A program made the position numbers and the translations under genes. Shown here piece by piece: positions 35,010-43,322 of a DNA stretch of 52,529 nucleotides. Position 1 is the stretch's first letter; every line of letters begins with the position of its first letter. Under the pieces are notes generated by a model that was given only the letters and a program-made list of their open reading frames with translations, ran no database searches and was not told where the DNA came from. This DNA comes from a virus, in the IMG/VR virus record IMGVR_UViG_3300032342_000011, positions 1 to 52,529 of that record. One strand, given 5' to 3'.

Positions 35010-35016
35010 TATTTAT
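35010..35016 (-). promoter_or_regulatory. Late-type promoter element, minus strand (divergent pair)
   Basis: ATAAATA, 35 bases upstream of ATG 34975. It is paired back-to-back with a plus-strand element 18 bases away. Confidence 0.5.
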
Positions 35017-35033
35017 GGAGTGTAATCACCACA

Positions 35034-35041
35034 TATAAATA
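35034..35041 (+). promoter_or_regulatory. Late-type promoter element TATAAATA, plus strand
   Basis: A perfect T4 late consensus TATAAATA, 20 bases upstream of ATG 35062. It is the cleanest late promoter in the window and drives the three plus-strand structural genes. Confidence 0.6.
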
Positions 35042-35061
35042 ACCAATAACGAAGGATTGAT

Positions 35062-35649
35062 ATGGCGAATAAGATTATAACAGCACATTTTACTAGATGT
35101 GGGGTCCCTGCAACAGGACTAACACCAACTATTGATATATGGGAACTTGATCCTATTGTTCCAGCGACATTCACACAAGTTATTAACGATGGAGTATTTA
35201 CTGAACTAACACAGGGTTGGTATCGGTATGATTTTGGTCCGTATAATCCTGCAAACACATATACATTCACTGTCGATGGTGGTGAGACTCTACCGCTTGG
35301 TGAAAGATATCAGGTCGGTGTTAACGAGTCATATGTTGAAGAAATTGCATATGAGGTGTGGGAGGAAGATGCAACTATCCACCTTAACGTTGGAACGACG
35401 GGACTTGTTTTAAATCAAATTAAGGCTAATACAACGTCTATCGTTCTCACTGTTGGAGCAATTCACTCTATAGTCACAACACTTCTCAAGTATGAACGCA
35501 ATAGAACAAGAATTGATAAGATAGCGAGAACACTAACAATTTATGATGATGATTGTGTCACGCCATTAACTGTCTTCGATCTCAAAGATTCCTCTGGTAG
35601 CCCAAGTGTACTAGAAGTTTGTGAACGAGTACCAACAACGTGTCCATAA
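35062..35649 (+). CDS. Structural protein, conserved in diverse phages
   Basis: A 195-residue protein. The N-terminal half (TAHFTRCGVPATGLTPTIDIW, then GWYRYDFG, then YTFTVDGGE) looks like an immunoglobulin-like beta sandwich. The C-terminal KYERNRTRIDKIARTLTIYDDD followed by PLTVFDLKD is a phrase widely seen in phage structural proteins. It starts the plus-strand unit and is followed immediately by the next gene. Exact virion location unknown. Confidence 0.7.
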   Translation: MANKIITAHFTRCGVPATGLTPTIDIWELDPIVPATFTQVINDGVFTELTQGWYRYDFGPYNPANTYTFTVDGGETLPLGERYQVGVNESYVEEIAYEVWEEDATIHLNVGTTGLVLNQIKANTTSIVLTVGAIHSIVTTLLKYERNRTRIDKIARTLTIYDDDCVTPLTVFDLKDSSGSPSVLEVCERVPTTCP

Positions 35650-35650
35650 A

Positions 35651-36160
35651 ATGTTAACTTCTCCTGTTGGGGGTCTAATTACTGGTGGTCTGTGTCTTCC
35701 CGCATGTTGCGGAATGATCACAATGAAGTTTCACCTATTCGTATGTAAATTAAGCGTCGGTGGTGGCGCCTTTCCCGGTGTTATTCCACTATCACCTGGA
35801 CAGGCTGGAAAATTATTTAAGCCTGTCAATAGTCGTTGGTTAATGCCATACGAGAAGCGTTGGCACTGTGTTAAAGAACGTCATGTTGTAATCAAGACGA
35901 AACTACAACATGAAGATGGACAAATTGAACAACAACTTAATGTAACTATCTGTGAACCTGAACAACCTATCGCAATCGAAGACACAATCATTCAAATTCA
36001 GATTCCAACAGCTCTTGCTGCACTTGATATCTCATCGGATGCATATCTTCGTCCAATTCAGTTCTATGCAAGACGTGTTACACATGGGATTGAAGTGATT
36101 AATGTTCAGCCAATGGTGAATGTTACACTGAAAAAACAAGATACGGACGAAAACGAATAA
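35651..36160 (+). CDS. Hypothetical structural protein
   Basis: A 169-residue protein. ATG 35651 is one base after the previous stop, so translation is probably coupled; the open frame extends to 35621. An N-terminal glycine/cysteine-rich stretch (GGLITGGLCLPACCG) is followed by a beta-rich domain with PYEKRWHCVKERHVVIKTKL. The role is unknown. The plus-strand orientation and late promoters suggest a virion or scaffold protein. Confidence 0.62.
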   Translation: MLTSPVGGLITGGLCLPACCGMITMKFHLFVCKLSVGGGAFPGVIPLSPGQAGKLFKPVNSRWLMPYEKRWHCVKERHVVIKTKLQHEDGQIEQQLNVTICEPEQPIAIEDTIIQIQIPTALAALDISSDAYLRPIQFYARRVTHGIEVINVQPMVNVTLKKQDTDENE

Positions 36161-36163
36161 ATA
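36157..36163 (+). promoter_or_regulatory. Late-type promoter element, plus strand
   Basis: ATAAATA overlaps the stop codon of the preceding gene and is 20 bases before ATG 36183. An AGGGAATAATT ribosome-binding site follows. Confidence 0.5.
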
Positions 36164-36182
36164 GTACATTCAGGGAATAATT

Positions 36183-36782
36183 ATGAGTGATGCAATCAAA
36201 CTAAACATAGAAAAGGAAAATTCATTGACATTTCAGGTGAATATTTCCGGTATTGATACAACCGATATAAAGGTTCGCTTTGCAATTGATACTGAGGCTG
36301 TTTGTTACATGTTCCCTTGTGAAAAAGTTAACGAAGAAGAATATAAGGTTGTTATTCCAGCACTAAAACATATTCCACATGAAACATACAACTGTATGAT
36401 TGAAGTTGTTGCAAACGAGTTCTTCTTTGTTGCAATGAATGGGAAGATCAAACTAGTTGGAACACCAAAGATCAAAGCAAAGGTCAAGAAAGAAAGTGTG
36501 GAAGATAACTCCGACGCACCAGAAATTCACATTACTGCATCGCCAATCAAGGTTGAACAACTTGAAGAAGGAAAGAAGCGTCACAAACGTGACGAAGAAG
36601 ATGAAGATGAAGCACTTGATCAATCAGATACTGATGATGCTCTAGAAGTACAAACAGATCCTGGTGCTCTAACATCTGAAAGTAGGGACAATGCTGTTAA
36701 AAGAATTCTTGGTGAGCTTGGATATAAGTATGAACCAATTAAGAGTGGAAAGTCATTAAAGTCCTATCTTAAGGACGGATAA
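36183..36782 (+). CDS. Possible prohead core / scaffold-type protein
   Basis: A 199-residue protein with a beta-sandwich-like N-terminal 100 residues (LTFQVNISGI, then KVRFAIDTEA, then HETYNCMIEVVANEFFF). A highly charged Lys/Glu/Asp-rich segment (about 100-160, with KKRHKRDEEDEDEALDQSD) and a helical C-terminus follow. The charged, disordered middle is like T4-type core proteins and close relatives occur in marine T4-like phages, but the assignment is tentative. The 3' end overlaps the convergent gene by 14 bases. Confidence 0.6.
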   Translation: MSDAIKLNIEKENSLTFQVNISGIDTTDIKVRFAIDTEAVCYMFPCEKVNEEEYKVVIPALKHIPHETYNCMIEVVANEFFFVAMNGKIKLVGTPKIKAKVKKESVEDNSDAPEIHITASPIKVEQLEEGKKRHKRDEEDEDEALDQSDTDDALEVQTDPGALTSESRDNAVKRILGELGYKYEPIKSGKSLKSYLKDG

Positions 36783-37296
36783 TACGATTCGCTTCTAGAT
36801 TATCAACCAATCTAAACAAATGTTTACAAAGTCCTATAACACTTAACGGATTCACAGGTGGTCTTGTTGTTGTCTTCCGTATGTATGGTGGAGGAGGATT
36901 GCCTAGTAGACTATCATCGTTATAGTTTGTCATTGCAAACCGCCATCTAAAGTCCATACAATCGCAAACGACTGTACAATTATGAACTGTCTTTGATACA
37001 GGAGTCATATGATACTCTTGTCCGTCACTACCTTGAAACGTTGCAACATCTGGAGTATCTTCATCGTGAAACTCAACATCGGTTATCATTATTGATGGGT
37101 GATATGTTCCACCGGCTGTTTTTGCAACAGCCTTAATTTCAAGTGTATTCGATTGTACATATGGAACATACTGAAGATTAGATACATTCACTGTCGTCAT
37201 AATGTTCTGACGCTTCTTTGTACCAGGAAAGCCCCTAATCGCATCTTGCTCAAGACGACTGAGTTGTGCTTCGTATATTTGTTTAAGAGTCAGCAT
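36769..37296 (-). CDS. SWIM-like zinc-binding protein, possible packaged internal protein
   Basis: A 175-residue protein. The second half has VCDCMDFRWRFA, then LLGNPPPPYIRK, then GLCKHLFRLVD, a CxC...CxH pattern of SWIM-type zinc fingers that bind DNA or protein. The N-terminus MLTLKQIYEAQ resembles T4 capsid-targeting peptides, with a possible prohead-protease site IYE/A after residue 9. An ATAAATA element lies 24 bases upstream. Confidence 0.7.
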   Translation of the reverse strand: MLTLKQIYEAQLSRLEQDAIRGFPGTKKRQNIMTTVNVSNLQYVPYVQSNTLEIKAVAKTAGGTYHPSIMITDVEFHDEDTPDVATFQGSDGQEYHMTPVSKTVHNCTVVCDCMDFRWRFAMTNYNDDSLLGNPPPPYIRKTTTRPPVNPLSVIGLCKHLFRLVDNLEANRIIRP

Positions 37297-37319
37297 TGAA
37301 ATCTCATGTTTAGATCAGA

Positions 37320-37326
37320 TATTTAT
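37320..37326 (-). promoter_or_regulatory. Late-type promoter element ATAAATA
   Basis: ATAAATA on the minus strand, 23 bases before ATG 37296 of the SWIM-like gene. Confidence 0.5.
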
Positions 37327-37348
37327 CTCATCCAGGAATAAAAAACTG

Positions 37349-37377
37349 TTGACATCATAATTAATTGAGAAGATAAT
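37349..37377 (+). promoter_or_regulatory. Strong sigma70-like promoter, plus strand, antisense to gene 17
   Basis: A perfect TTGACA at 37349-37354 is spaced exactly 17 bases from GATAAT at 37372-37377. Transcription would start near 37384 and run into the terminase gene from its 3' side. The only obvious plus-strand frame is a 35-codon one beginning at ATG 37382. It might serve an antisense or short RNA, because a hairpin with a T-run lies just downstream. Confidence 0.5.
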
Positions 37378-37379
37378 AG

Positions 37380-37411
37380 ATATGCCCCCCCAGCAAGCAT
37401 ATTCGGTTTTT
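37380..37411 (+). terminator. Possible plus-strand terminator downstream of the structural genes
   Basis: ATATGC at 37380-37385 pairs with GCATAT at 37397-37402 around a C-rich loop, followed by TCGG and five T at 37407-37411. It would stop plus-strand transcription coming from 35062-36782. The stem is only 6 bp, so the call is weak. Confidence 0.35.
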
Positions 37412-37430
37412 ACCCTTATTATTATTTCTA

Positions 37431-39083
37431 CTATCCTTGGTCTCTTCCAAACCATGGATCGAACGAGTTTTGGTCATTCGGGTTCGTAAATGCACCACTT
37501 ACTTGTCGAACTGTCGGAGAAATTGTTGGACCACTAAAGTCGATTAGGAACGGCATCCCTGGATCACCCTCGTCGAACTCATCATCAAAATATTCGTCCT
37601 CGTTAAGTGTGTATAGTGTATCAAATGCAGCCTGTTCATATGTAGCAATTTCTTCAATCAATCTAATCACAATTAGCAACGCAGAGATGCAATCGTCAGT
37701 ACTTCCTTGCTGTGCCATAAATGTTCCAGCCTTGCGAATATATCTCTTAAGTTCTGTAAGCAATATCTTAGATCGAATACCAATTTTCCCTCTTTCTACA
37801 AGTTGTTTTAAAGTAATACATGCTCGAAGTTTGGTCTTTCCGGTTGTATTCATTCCAAGACGGTTTTTACCTGATTCGGAAATTAATTCACCAGAACTAG
37901 CTTGTTCTTCGTCGTTTTGGTATAGAGCGACAATTGCCTCACCAACACCATTATTTTCAACAGAAAAGTACGCTTGTGCTCCTGCTATTTGAATTTGTCG
38001 GAGAATCCATCTTAAACTTAGATAGACAAGCTGTGTGTTTGTGGTATTAGATCTAAATTCGGCAATTTGTTGCATACTTGGAAATTCAAACATCTCAATT
38101 ACACTTGAATCATTTCCACTACCTGTAGCTGGATCAATACCAATCAAGTATGTTCTACCCTTTCGTATTGGTTCCCATTGGACAAATCCCCTCTCATTTG
38201 CTGCAGGCATTGTGACGGTATTATTATAGGCATTAAGAATAGATGATGGAATTAGTAGTGCTTCACTACTAATGAATTCGCACATATATTCCTGTTTCCA
38301 CTTTTCTTCGCCAATCACTGCAATTTGTTCTTGCTTAAACTTTTCATCTCGTCCTGGTGGTTCATCCCATTTAACGTGACGAGATTTGAATACTATACCT
38401 TCTTTAGTTGCCGCTTGAACTTCTGCTCGATTCCATAGTGTAGCAAATAGATCACTATCACCATTTGGTGTAGATGCTATAATGCATGATCCACCTGTTG
38501 CAAGTGTTGGTGATACTGAAGACCAAAATTCATCCTGAATTCCCGGTTTAACGAATGCGAACTCATCGCAGAACAGCAACGAGATAGCAAGAGTACGACC
38601 AGACTGAGGTGTTGTGGCTTGAGAAACAATTCTTGAATGGTTATCGAAACTAATGTTGTGTTTGTTCCACCCATCATCGACAACGCCAGGCTTAAGCCAG
38701 TCTGGTAAATTTTCGTATGCGTATCTAATCTTAGTGATCATTTCCATTGCGTTGTAGTTCTTATTTGACACAATAAGAACTGTCTTGTCGAAATTAAACA
38801 TTGCATACCACAAAATATATGCAACAGATACTGTACTTTTACCTGTTTGCCTCGCACTGAGAATAATGTTGTATCTGTGATTGCGGAAGTTGTTGATTAG
38901 TTCTTCTTGATATGGATATAGATCAAATGCTATGTTACCAAGTAAGGGGTGTTGTACTTTAACATACTTTCGGATGAAGTATATTGGGTCAGTTGCACAT
39001 CGTTTAAGTTCAAGAATATGTTCATGTGCATATTCGATTGGTGTATGCGCACGAATAACATTTGGATTACTTCGTAGTGTCAT
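37431..39083 (-). CDS. 17: Terminase large subunit (packaging ATPase and nuclease), gp17
   Basis: A 550-residue terminase (T4 gp17 has 610). ATG 39083 is chosen because GGAGA stands before it; the frame continues to a GTG at 39101. Walker A SARQTGKST is at 76-84, Walker B LLFCDEF ends at 175, and the coupling motif is within ASTPNG. The C-terminal RNase H-like nuclease starts at GIDPATGSGNDSS with Asp317. It pumps genomic DNA into the prohead and makes the headful cut. gp16 is encoded upstream in the same direction, separated by a PD-(D/E)XK-like gene. Confidence 0.95.
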   Translation of the reverse strand: MTLRSNPNVIRAHTPIEYAHEHILELKRCATDPIYFIRKYVKVQHPLLGNIAFDLYPYQEELINNFRNHRYNIILSARQTGKSTVSVAYILWYAMFNFDKTVLIVSNKNYNAMEMITKIRYAYENLPDWLKPGVVDDGWNKHNISFDNHSRIVSQATTPQSGRTLAISLLFCDEFAFVKPGIQDEFWSSVSPTLATGGSCIIASTPNGDSDLFATLWNRAEVQAATKEGIVFKSRHVKWDEPPGRDEKFKQEQIAVIGEEKWKQEYMCEFISSEALLIPSSILNAYNNTVTMPAANERGFVQWEPIRKGRTYLIGIDPATGSGNDSSVIEMFEFPSMQQIAEFRSNTTNTQLVYLSLRWILRQIQIAGAQAYFSVENNGVGEAIVALYQNDEEQASSGELISESGKNRLGMNTTGKTKLRACITLKQLVERGKIGIRSKILLTELKRYIRKAGTFMAQQGSTDDCISALLIVIRLIEEIATYEQAAFDTLYTLNEDEYFDDEFDEGDPGMPFLIDFSGPTISPTVRQVSGAFTNPNDQNSFDPWFGRDQG

Positions 39084-39114
39084 AATGATTCTCCACGACA
39101 CTATTTACTGAAAA

Positions 39115-40041
39115 TTAATCCCTGATGACCTTTACTATGTTTGAAGTAATTCTTGATGCGAACACAGCTTGTACTCTTAATCCTTTATATGGACCAAGTT
39201 TCCTCTTTTTGTCGTTACGAATTAAGAACCAAACCTTTTGGTTCTCTAAAATATCCAAAGGATGCTTTATAATATTGCTTACATTGATAAAAAGGTTATC
39301 GTCTGAAAAATGAAAGTCCACATCGTTAAACGTGCGTATAGCGACGATACCCCTTGCCAAAATATCGTCTCCGAAGATGACAGCTAATTCTTCGTGAGGT
39401 AAAGCGGGAACGGCGACGTTTGGGGAAATTGTAACTCCAACACAGTTTGGTACAATCTTAACTAGATCGGAAGTTAGTGCAATATCAATTAGTTGTTTAG
39501 CATTGTCGTGCCACAAAGTGTCTGCAGATTCCCACAACTGAGCGTTATCCATCTTTAGTGAAATTGGAAATATCGAGCCATTGATACAGTGGAGTTGAAT
39601 GTCTGCTTTGTTCCTTGACTTTCGTTTGTGCTTTACGATTGATGCTTTTGTGACGGACTTGACTGTAATTGATTTGTTACCATCTGATAGAACAATATTT
39701 AAACAACGTTTATGTTCCGTATGTGTGTTGATTGTGCTAACAAGCCTCATCTCGTTATCACGACCAGGAAAGAACTTTTCTTTCTTTATGATAATGTTTA
39801 GAGAGCCATTATAGACAATATGACCAATACTAGAATATTTGGTTGTTTTGACGTGAATTGTGTTAGGAACATTATCAAGAATGAACCTCATTATATCGTG
39901 GCGATCCTTGTTTGTCGTAAGGACAAGTTTCGACTTCGTTAGCTCTCTTATTGTTCTAAGACCAAGATCGTAGTGAAGTGTCTTGATGTCAAGTGGTGTA
40001 AACGAGCTATCTTTTGAGAATAGGGTTATTAAATCAATCAT
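39115..40041 (-). CDS. Predicted PD-(D/E)XK nuclease-like protein between gp16 and gp17
   Basis: A 308-residue protein. The central stretch KADIQLHCINGSIFPISLKMDN followed by AQLWESAD fits the D-x(n)-(S)LK signature of PD-(D/E)XK nucleases: an Asp at the start of a hairpin and a Lys in the next strand, then a helix. Similar ISLK-DNA-WESAD phrases occur in other phage proteins of unknown role. It overlaps gp16 by 8 bases and lies in the packaging operon, so a role in DNA ends or packaging is possible. The fold is an inference. Confidence 0.5.
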   Translation of the reverse strand: MIDLITLFSKDSSFTPLDIKTLHYDLGLRTIRELTKSKLVLTTNKDRHDIMRFILDNVPNTIHVKTTKYSSIGHIVYNGSLNIIIKKEKFFPGRDNEMRLVSTINTHTEHKRCLNIVLSDGNKSITVKSVTKASIVKHKRKSRNKADIQLHCINGSIFPISLKMDNAQLWESADTLWHDNAKQLIDIALTSDLVKIVPNCVGVTISPNVAVPALPHEELAVIFGDDILARGIVAIRTFNDVDFHFSDDNLFINVSNIIKHPLDILENQKVWFLIRNDKKRKLGPYKGLRVQAVFASRITSNIVKVIRD

Positions 40042-40486
40042 CCAGAGGTTCTGGCTCTATTGTGAAGTCGGTGTCAATCACACGCTTCAACATTTCTGAA
40101 CGGCTCATTATTACAGTATTATTGACCGTTCGTGGCTTAGTTGCTGTAACAGCAACTTTATCCTTATGACGTTTGTGTTCGGCAAGTTGTTTGACAGCAT
40201 CTAGTGCAGTGTTTAGAAGTCCGTTAGCAACTTCCATGTTACGTGCCGCATATTTGACATCACCATCTGTTGCGATATTAACTTGCATGTCGTACGCTGT
40301 TAGTGCTATATCATTAATGTCGTGGAGTTTCTTTTCAATCTCATTATCTTTGACGTCATACTGGCCGTGAGGAACAATGTCAGTTGTTACATGACGTTCT
40401 GTTGTTGTCACGGTTGTTCCTGTAGGTATATCAAATACCGCTTCAAGAGGATGTTCAACAAGTTTTTCTTCTACGATCTTTGTCAT
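40034..40486 (-). CDS. 16: Terminase small subunit, gp16-like
   Basis: A 150-residue protein with a disordered N-terminal 40 residues, a central helical hairpin (about 45-100: DVKDNEIEKKLHDINDIAL, then ARNMEVANGLLNTALDAVK) and a basic C-terminus. This is the plan of T4 gp16 (164 residues), which forms a ring that recognises DNA and stimulates gp17. Position two genes upstream of gp17 supports it. Confidence 0.75.
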   Translation of the reverse strand: MTKIVEEKLVEHPLEAVFDIPTGTTVTTTERHVTTDIVPHGQYDVKDNEIEKKLHDINDIALTAYDMQVNIATDGDVKYAARNMEVANGLLNTALDAVKQLAEHKRHKDKVAVTATKPRTVNNTVIMSRSEMLKRVIDTDFTIEPEPLDD

Positions 40487-40971
40487 ATTGAGGTTTGAAA
40501 TTGTTTATCTGTCTTTGATTGTTGTTTAAGATACCACTCTGCTGTTTCAAGAAAGTTAGCATCTGTAATCATTATGTCAAGGACTTCACTTGTTAAGTCA
40601 TCAAAATCAATATTGTTGATGTCAACACCTAACTTTCTTGTGTTGGAAGTGAGAACAGCACGGAGGAACTTTTGAAGTTCTGTTCTTACGGTGGCATCAT
40701 CTTCATCCTTAAAGTGCTCGTAAGGATAGTCATAATCAATAGCTGCCTTTCTCATAACAGGATCGAATAAAACGCTCCGCATTCCATATTCAGGTTCAGC
40801 AATTACTTTGCGTAGTCCAGCGATCGCAAATCTTACAATTTTATCTTTCTTTGAAGGGTCGAGTTTAGTGTCAGCATATAAATTCAGACCAGGAGCATAC
40901 GCTGCTAAACCACCAATAGTCTTCAAAAAATCACGTCTTGTTATTTCGTTAATTATCTCACTCAATCTCAT
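40483..40971 (-). CDS. Protein with twin-arginine-like N-terminus
   Basis: A 162-residue protein. ATG 40971 follows AAGGAAGT; the longer frame to 40995 has no such site. The N-terminus MRLSEIINEITRRDFLKTIG followed by GLAAYAPGLNLYA has the (S/T)RRxFLK motif of Tat signal peptides with a weakly hydrophobic stretch. The same start also fits a T4-type capsid-targeting peptide with a cleavage site INE/I. The rest is helical and charged with no known motif. It is coupled to gp16 as ATGA. Confidence 0.65.
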   Translation of the reverse strand: MRLSEIINEITRRDFLKTIGGLAAYAPGLNLYADTKLDPSKKDKIVRFAIAGLRKVIAEPEYGMRSVLFDPVMRKAAIDYDYPYEHFKDEDDATVRTELQKFLRAVLTSNTRKLGVDINNIDFDDLTSEVLDIMITDANFLETAEWYLKQQSKTDKQFQTSI

Positions 40972-40972
40972 A

Positions 40973-41446
40973 TTACTTCCTTCGGAACAGTTCACGTTCT
41001 GTTAGGATTCGAAACCTATATCCATGTTGCTTACAGTATTGTTCAGCAGCTTTCCATTTCGCAGTGTTAATTGAGAACATTAGTGCTTCCATAAGGTCGG
41101 CACTATTTTGTAGTTGTTTACTAGGTTTGATTTCGATAATTTCTTCAACTACTTGATTATATTTATCTTTATACTTAATGTAGTAATCGGGAAAATACCT
41201 GTGCATTTGATTGTCGGTAGGTTTTAGATATGGAATTGCAAGACATTCACTACCCCACTCAAGAACACTAACGTTGTTGTCAAGAAACTCATGGAACTTA
41301 CGCTCCCATGATGACATGAACCGAATCTTATCTTTGTTCTTCCCGACATATTTCTTTGGATTCTTGAGTTTATAGTACCCCTGGTGGTATCTACGACCAC
41401 CAAAACTTCGGTACATTTTTTGTTCAATTTCCTTATTTGTTGTCAT
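40973..41446 (-). CDS. 4: Head completion protein, gp4-like
   Basis: A 157-residue protein (T4 gp4 has 150). It shows the family pattern YKLKNPKKYVG, then SSWERKFHEFLDNN, then VLEWGSECLAIPYLKP, then HRYFPDYYIKYKD, then EEIIEIKPSKQ, then a helix ending KQHGYRFRILTERE. The arrangement of Glu, Asp, EIK resembles a TnsA/PD-(D/E)XK fold. In T4, gp4 acts after packaging and prepares heads for tail joining. Confidence 0.8.
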   Translation of the reverse strand: MTTNKEIEQKMYRSFGGRRYHQGYYKLKNPKKYVGKNKDKIRFMSSWERKFHEFLDNNVSVLEWGSECLAIPYLKPTDNQMHRYFPDYYIKYKDKYNQVVEEIIEIKPSKQLQNSADLMEALMFSINTAKWKAAEQYCKQHGYRFRILTERELFRRK

Positions 41447-41448
41447 GT

Positions 41449-43239
41449 TTAACTGCCATAAATCTTTGAACTGATAGATGATGTGAAGTTAGATGAACTA
41501 CCAGCTGGAATACTGTTTATAGGTGGAACAGTGGTATTTTGACTTCTAACGTCACTACGTGGCTGACCTGATGCATATGGTAAGTTATTGTTCTCAGCAT
41601 GTAGTGTTGCTCTGTGATCAAATCTGTTTGGAGGATCATTTGGTCCTGGTGGATGATTTAACGCAGTTTGGTAATCCACTCTACTTGCTTGAGCTTGCCA
41701 TTCGGGTGTTCCAGGTGGTGCTGTAATCGCATCATATCCAGTATTTGCCTCTCTTGCCATTGCAACTGTTCGTGCATTTCTTGTAGTCGTAGGAGTCGCA
41801 ACGTCCGGAGGAGGTGAAGTAGATGATCCAAATGGTGGAGTAACAGGTGTTGCTGGTGTAACGGCAGCAGTTGTTGTAGGTGTTGGAGCCGCAGTCGGAT
41901 TTGACGCTTGTTGAAACTCTGTTGTCGTTCGTCTGGTTGGTGTTGATATGTTTTGTGGTTGTGGGTTTAACTTTTTCATTCCTTCAAAGTTTAAGTGTTT
42001 AACACCATCAGCAACTGCCCTCTGTAGTTCATTAAGTTGAGTTGCAGTTGAGACTCCAACTTTAAGATCTAACATATCATAGTTGAATGTGAATGTTACC
42101 GAGTTTGTATTTGATTCACTCATGGTTAAGTCATCAAGAGTGAAGTCTGTAATTCTTGGATTGTAGTATTTGTAAATATCAACAAACTTACCGAAACTAT
42201 ATGCGTGGTAGATTGTGATACTTTCAATAATTGCTGTTGCTGATTGACCCTGAGCATTGCCACTCTCATTATATGCCAAAGGACCGAGAGAAGCTGTCCA
42301 TGGGGCATTTGGATTAACAACCTGTTTTAAAGTCCCACTAAAAAATCCCTTGTCGAAATCCATACCAGCAGAGTCAATAATGCCCAAAAGATACTTTGGA
42401 TCTTGTTCTGTAGTTCTCATTACTGGACTAAGAATCTTCATATATGTGTTGAAGAAGTTTAGCGACGAGTTGTCGTTCATATCATGTAATTCAATTGATA
42501 TTGGATCCCAGGACACCCTTTTTGGGATATTTGTACGGAAGTTGTACATATTAACTTCTTCGTGGTCAATTTTATATTTCGGTCTATCGGCTCTTTTTAA
42601 TAGGAACGTAAAGGTTGGATCAAACAAACCAGCAGTTCCAAATGGACCTTTAAATGTTATATCCATGAGAAACAAAAATTTCTGCTTGGGCTGAAATATT
42701 GTTACTAAGTCTTGAGCATAGGATCGTGTAAACTCAAGAGCAGATGGAATTTTGTTTCTGAAATCAATATCTGGAAGTCGTTTCTTACGAAGGAACGTTT
42801 CTGCAAAGATAATAAACCAATGCATCTTAACCAAATCTGCAGGAAGGCTCTCGTAGATTGTTACAGTTGGATACTTAATAAGGTTGAAAATGTAGTTAAG
42901 CGACTTAAATGGACCAAAATTTGCTTTTGATAGTTTCTCGTTAACAATTTGCATGAATAATGAACTAGCAGCAGCTACACCTGCATCAACAACTGGACCA
43001 TTCTCTTGTTGCATAAATGGAATGTCTTCGGGATTAACTCCCATTGCCGATATTAGTTGCTTGTAACCTGTATTAAGAAACGAATCAATAGTACCTTGTG
43101 CTTTGGAAGCAGTGAAATCGTCGATAACTTTATCTACAGCCCCATTAACAGAATTATTAGCCTGAATCAATGTACCAGGATTAACAGGAACAAAAGAAGC
43201 TGGACTACTGTCACTTACAACTTGAAATGGATTTGCCAT
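41449..43239 (-). CDS. Tail-tube-fold virion protein, possible tube initiator (gp54/gp48-like)
   Basis: A 596-residue protein. Residues of about 165-410 (FLMDITFKGPFG, then FTFLLKRADRPKYKIDHEEVNMYN, then VSWDPISIELHDM, then SITIYHAYSFGKFVDI, then VTFTFNYDMLDL) have the tube-protein layout found in gp19, gp48 and gp54. The C-terminal 170 residues are rich in T, P and A and likely disordered. It is directly downstream of gp19 but has its own promoter behind a terminator. Which T4 gene it corresponds to is uncertain. Confidence 0.58.
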   Translation of the reverse strand: MANPFQVVSDSSPASFVPVNPGTLIQANNSVNGAVDKVIDDFTASKAQGTIDSFLNTGYKQLISAMGVNPEDIPFMQQENGPVVDAGVAAASSLFMQIVNEKLSKANFGPFKSLNYIFNLIKYPTVTIYESLPADLVKMHWFIIFAETFLRKKRLPDIDFRNKIPSALEFTRSYAQDLVTIFQPKQKFLFLMDITFKGPFGTAGLFDPTFTFLLKRADRPKYKIDHEEVNMYNFRTNIPKRVSWDPISIELHDMNDNSSLNFFNTYMKILSPVMRTTEQDPKYLLGIIDSAGMDFDKGFFSGTLKQVVNPNAPWTASLGPLAYNESGNAQGQSATAIIESITIYHAYSFGKFVDIYKYYNPRITDFTLDDLTMSESNTNSVTFTFNYDMLDLKVGVSTATQLNELQRAVADGVKHLNFEGMKKLNPQPQNISTPTRRTTTEFQQASNPTAAPTPTTTAAVTPATPVTPPFGSSTSPPPDVATPTTTRNARTVAMAREANTGYDAITAPPGTPEWQAQASRVDYQTALNHPPGPNDPPNRFDHRATLHAENNNLPYASGQPRSDVRSQNTTVPPINSIPAGSSSNFTSSISSKIYGS

Positions 43240-43259
43240 GAAGACTCCAATGTTTGCTG

Positions 43260-43266
43260 TATTTAT
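43260..43266 (-). promoter_or_regulatory. Late-type promoter element ATAAATA
   Basis: ATAAATA on the minus strand, 20 bases before ATG 43239 with a TTGGAGTC site between them. It restarts transcription right after the terminator of gene 19. Confidence 0.55.
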
Positions 43267-43281
43267 CTATGGAATTAAAAC

Positions 43282-43308
43282 AAAAAAGCCCACCGAAGTG
43301 GGCTTTTT
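43282..43308 (-). terminator. Intrinsic terminator with UUCG tetraloop after gene 19
   Basis: On the minus strand GCCCAC-TTCG-GTGGGC (43303-43288) is followed by a run of six T (43287-43282) and preceded by five A. The C(UUCG)G loop is extra stable. It is the clearest rho-independent terminator in the window; the flanking A run makes it potentially bidirectional. Confidence 0.9.
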
Positions 43309-43322
43309 GAACGTGTTTGTTA

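Noticed and set aside
37382-37489. 35-codon plus-strand frame with a hydrophobic stretch beginning at ATG 37382
   Set aside because: The predicted transcription start lies at or after the ATG, leaving no room for a ribosome-binding site, and half of it overlaps gene 17 in antisense. It is kept only as a possible RNA locus.
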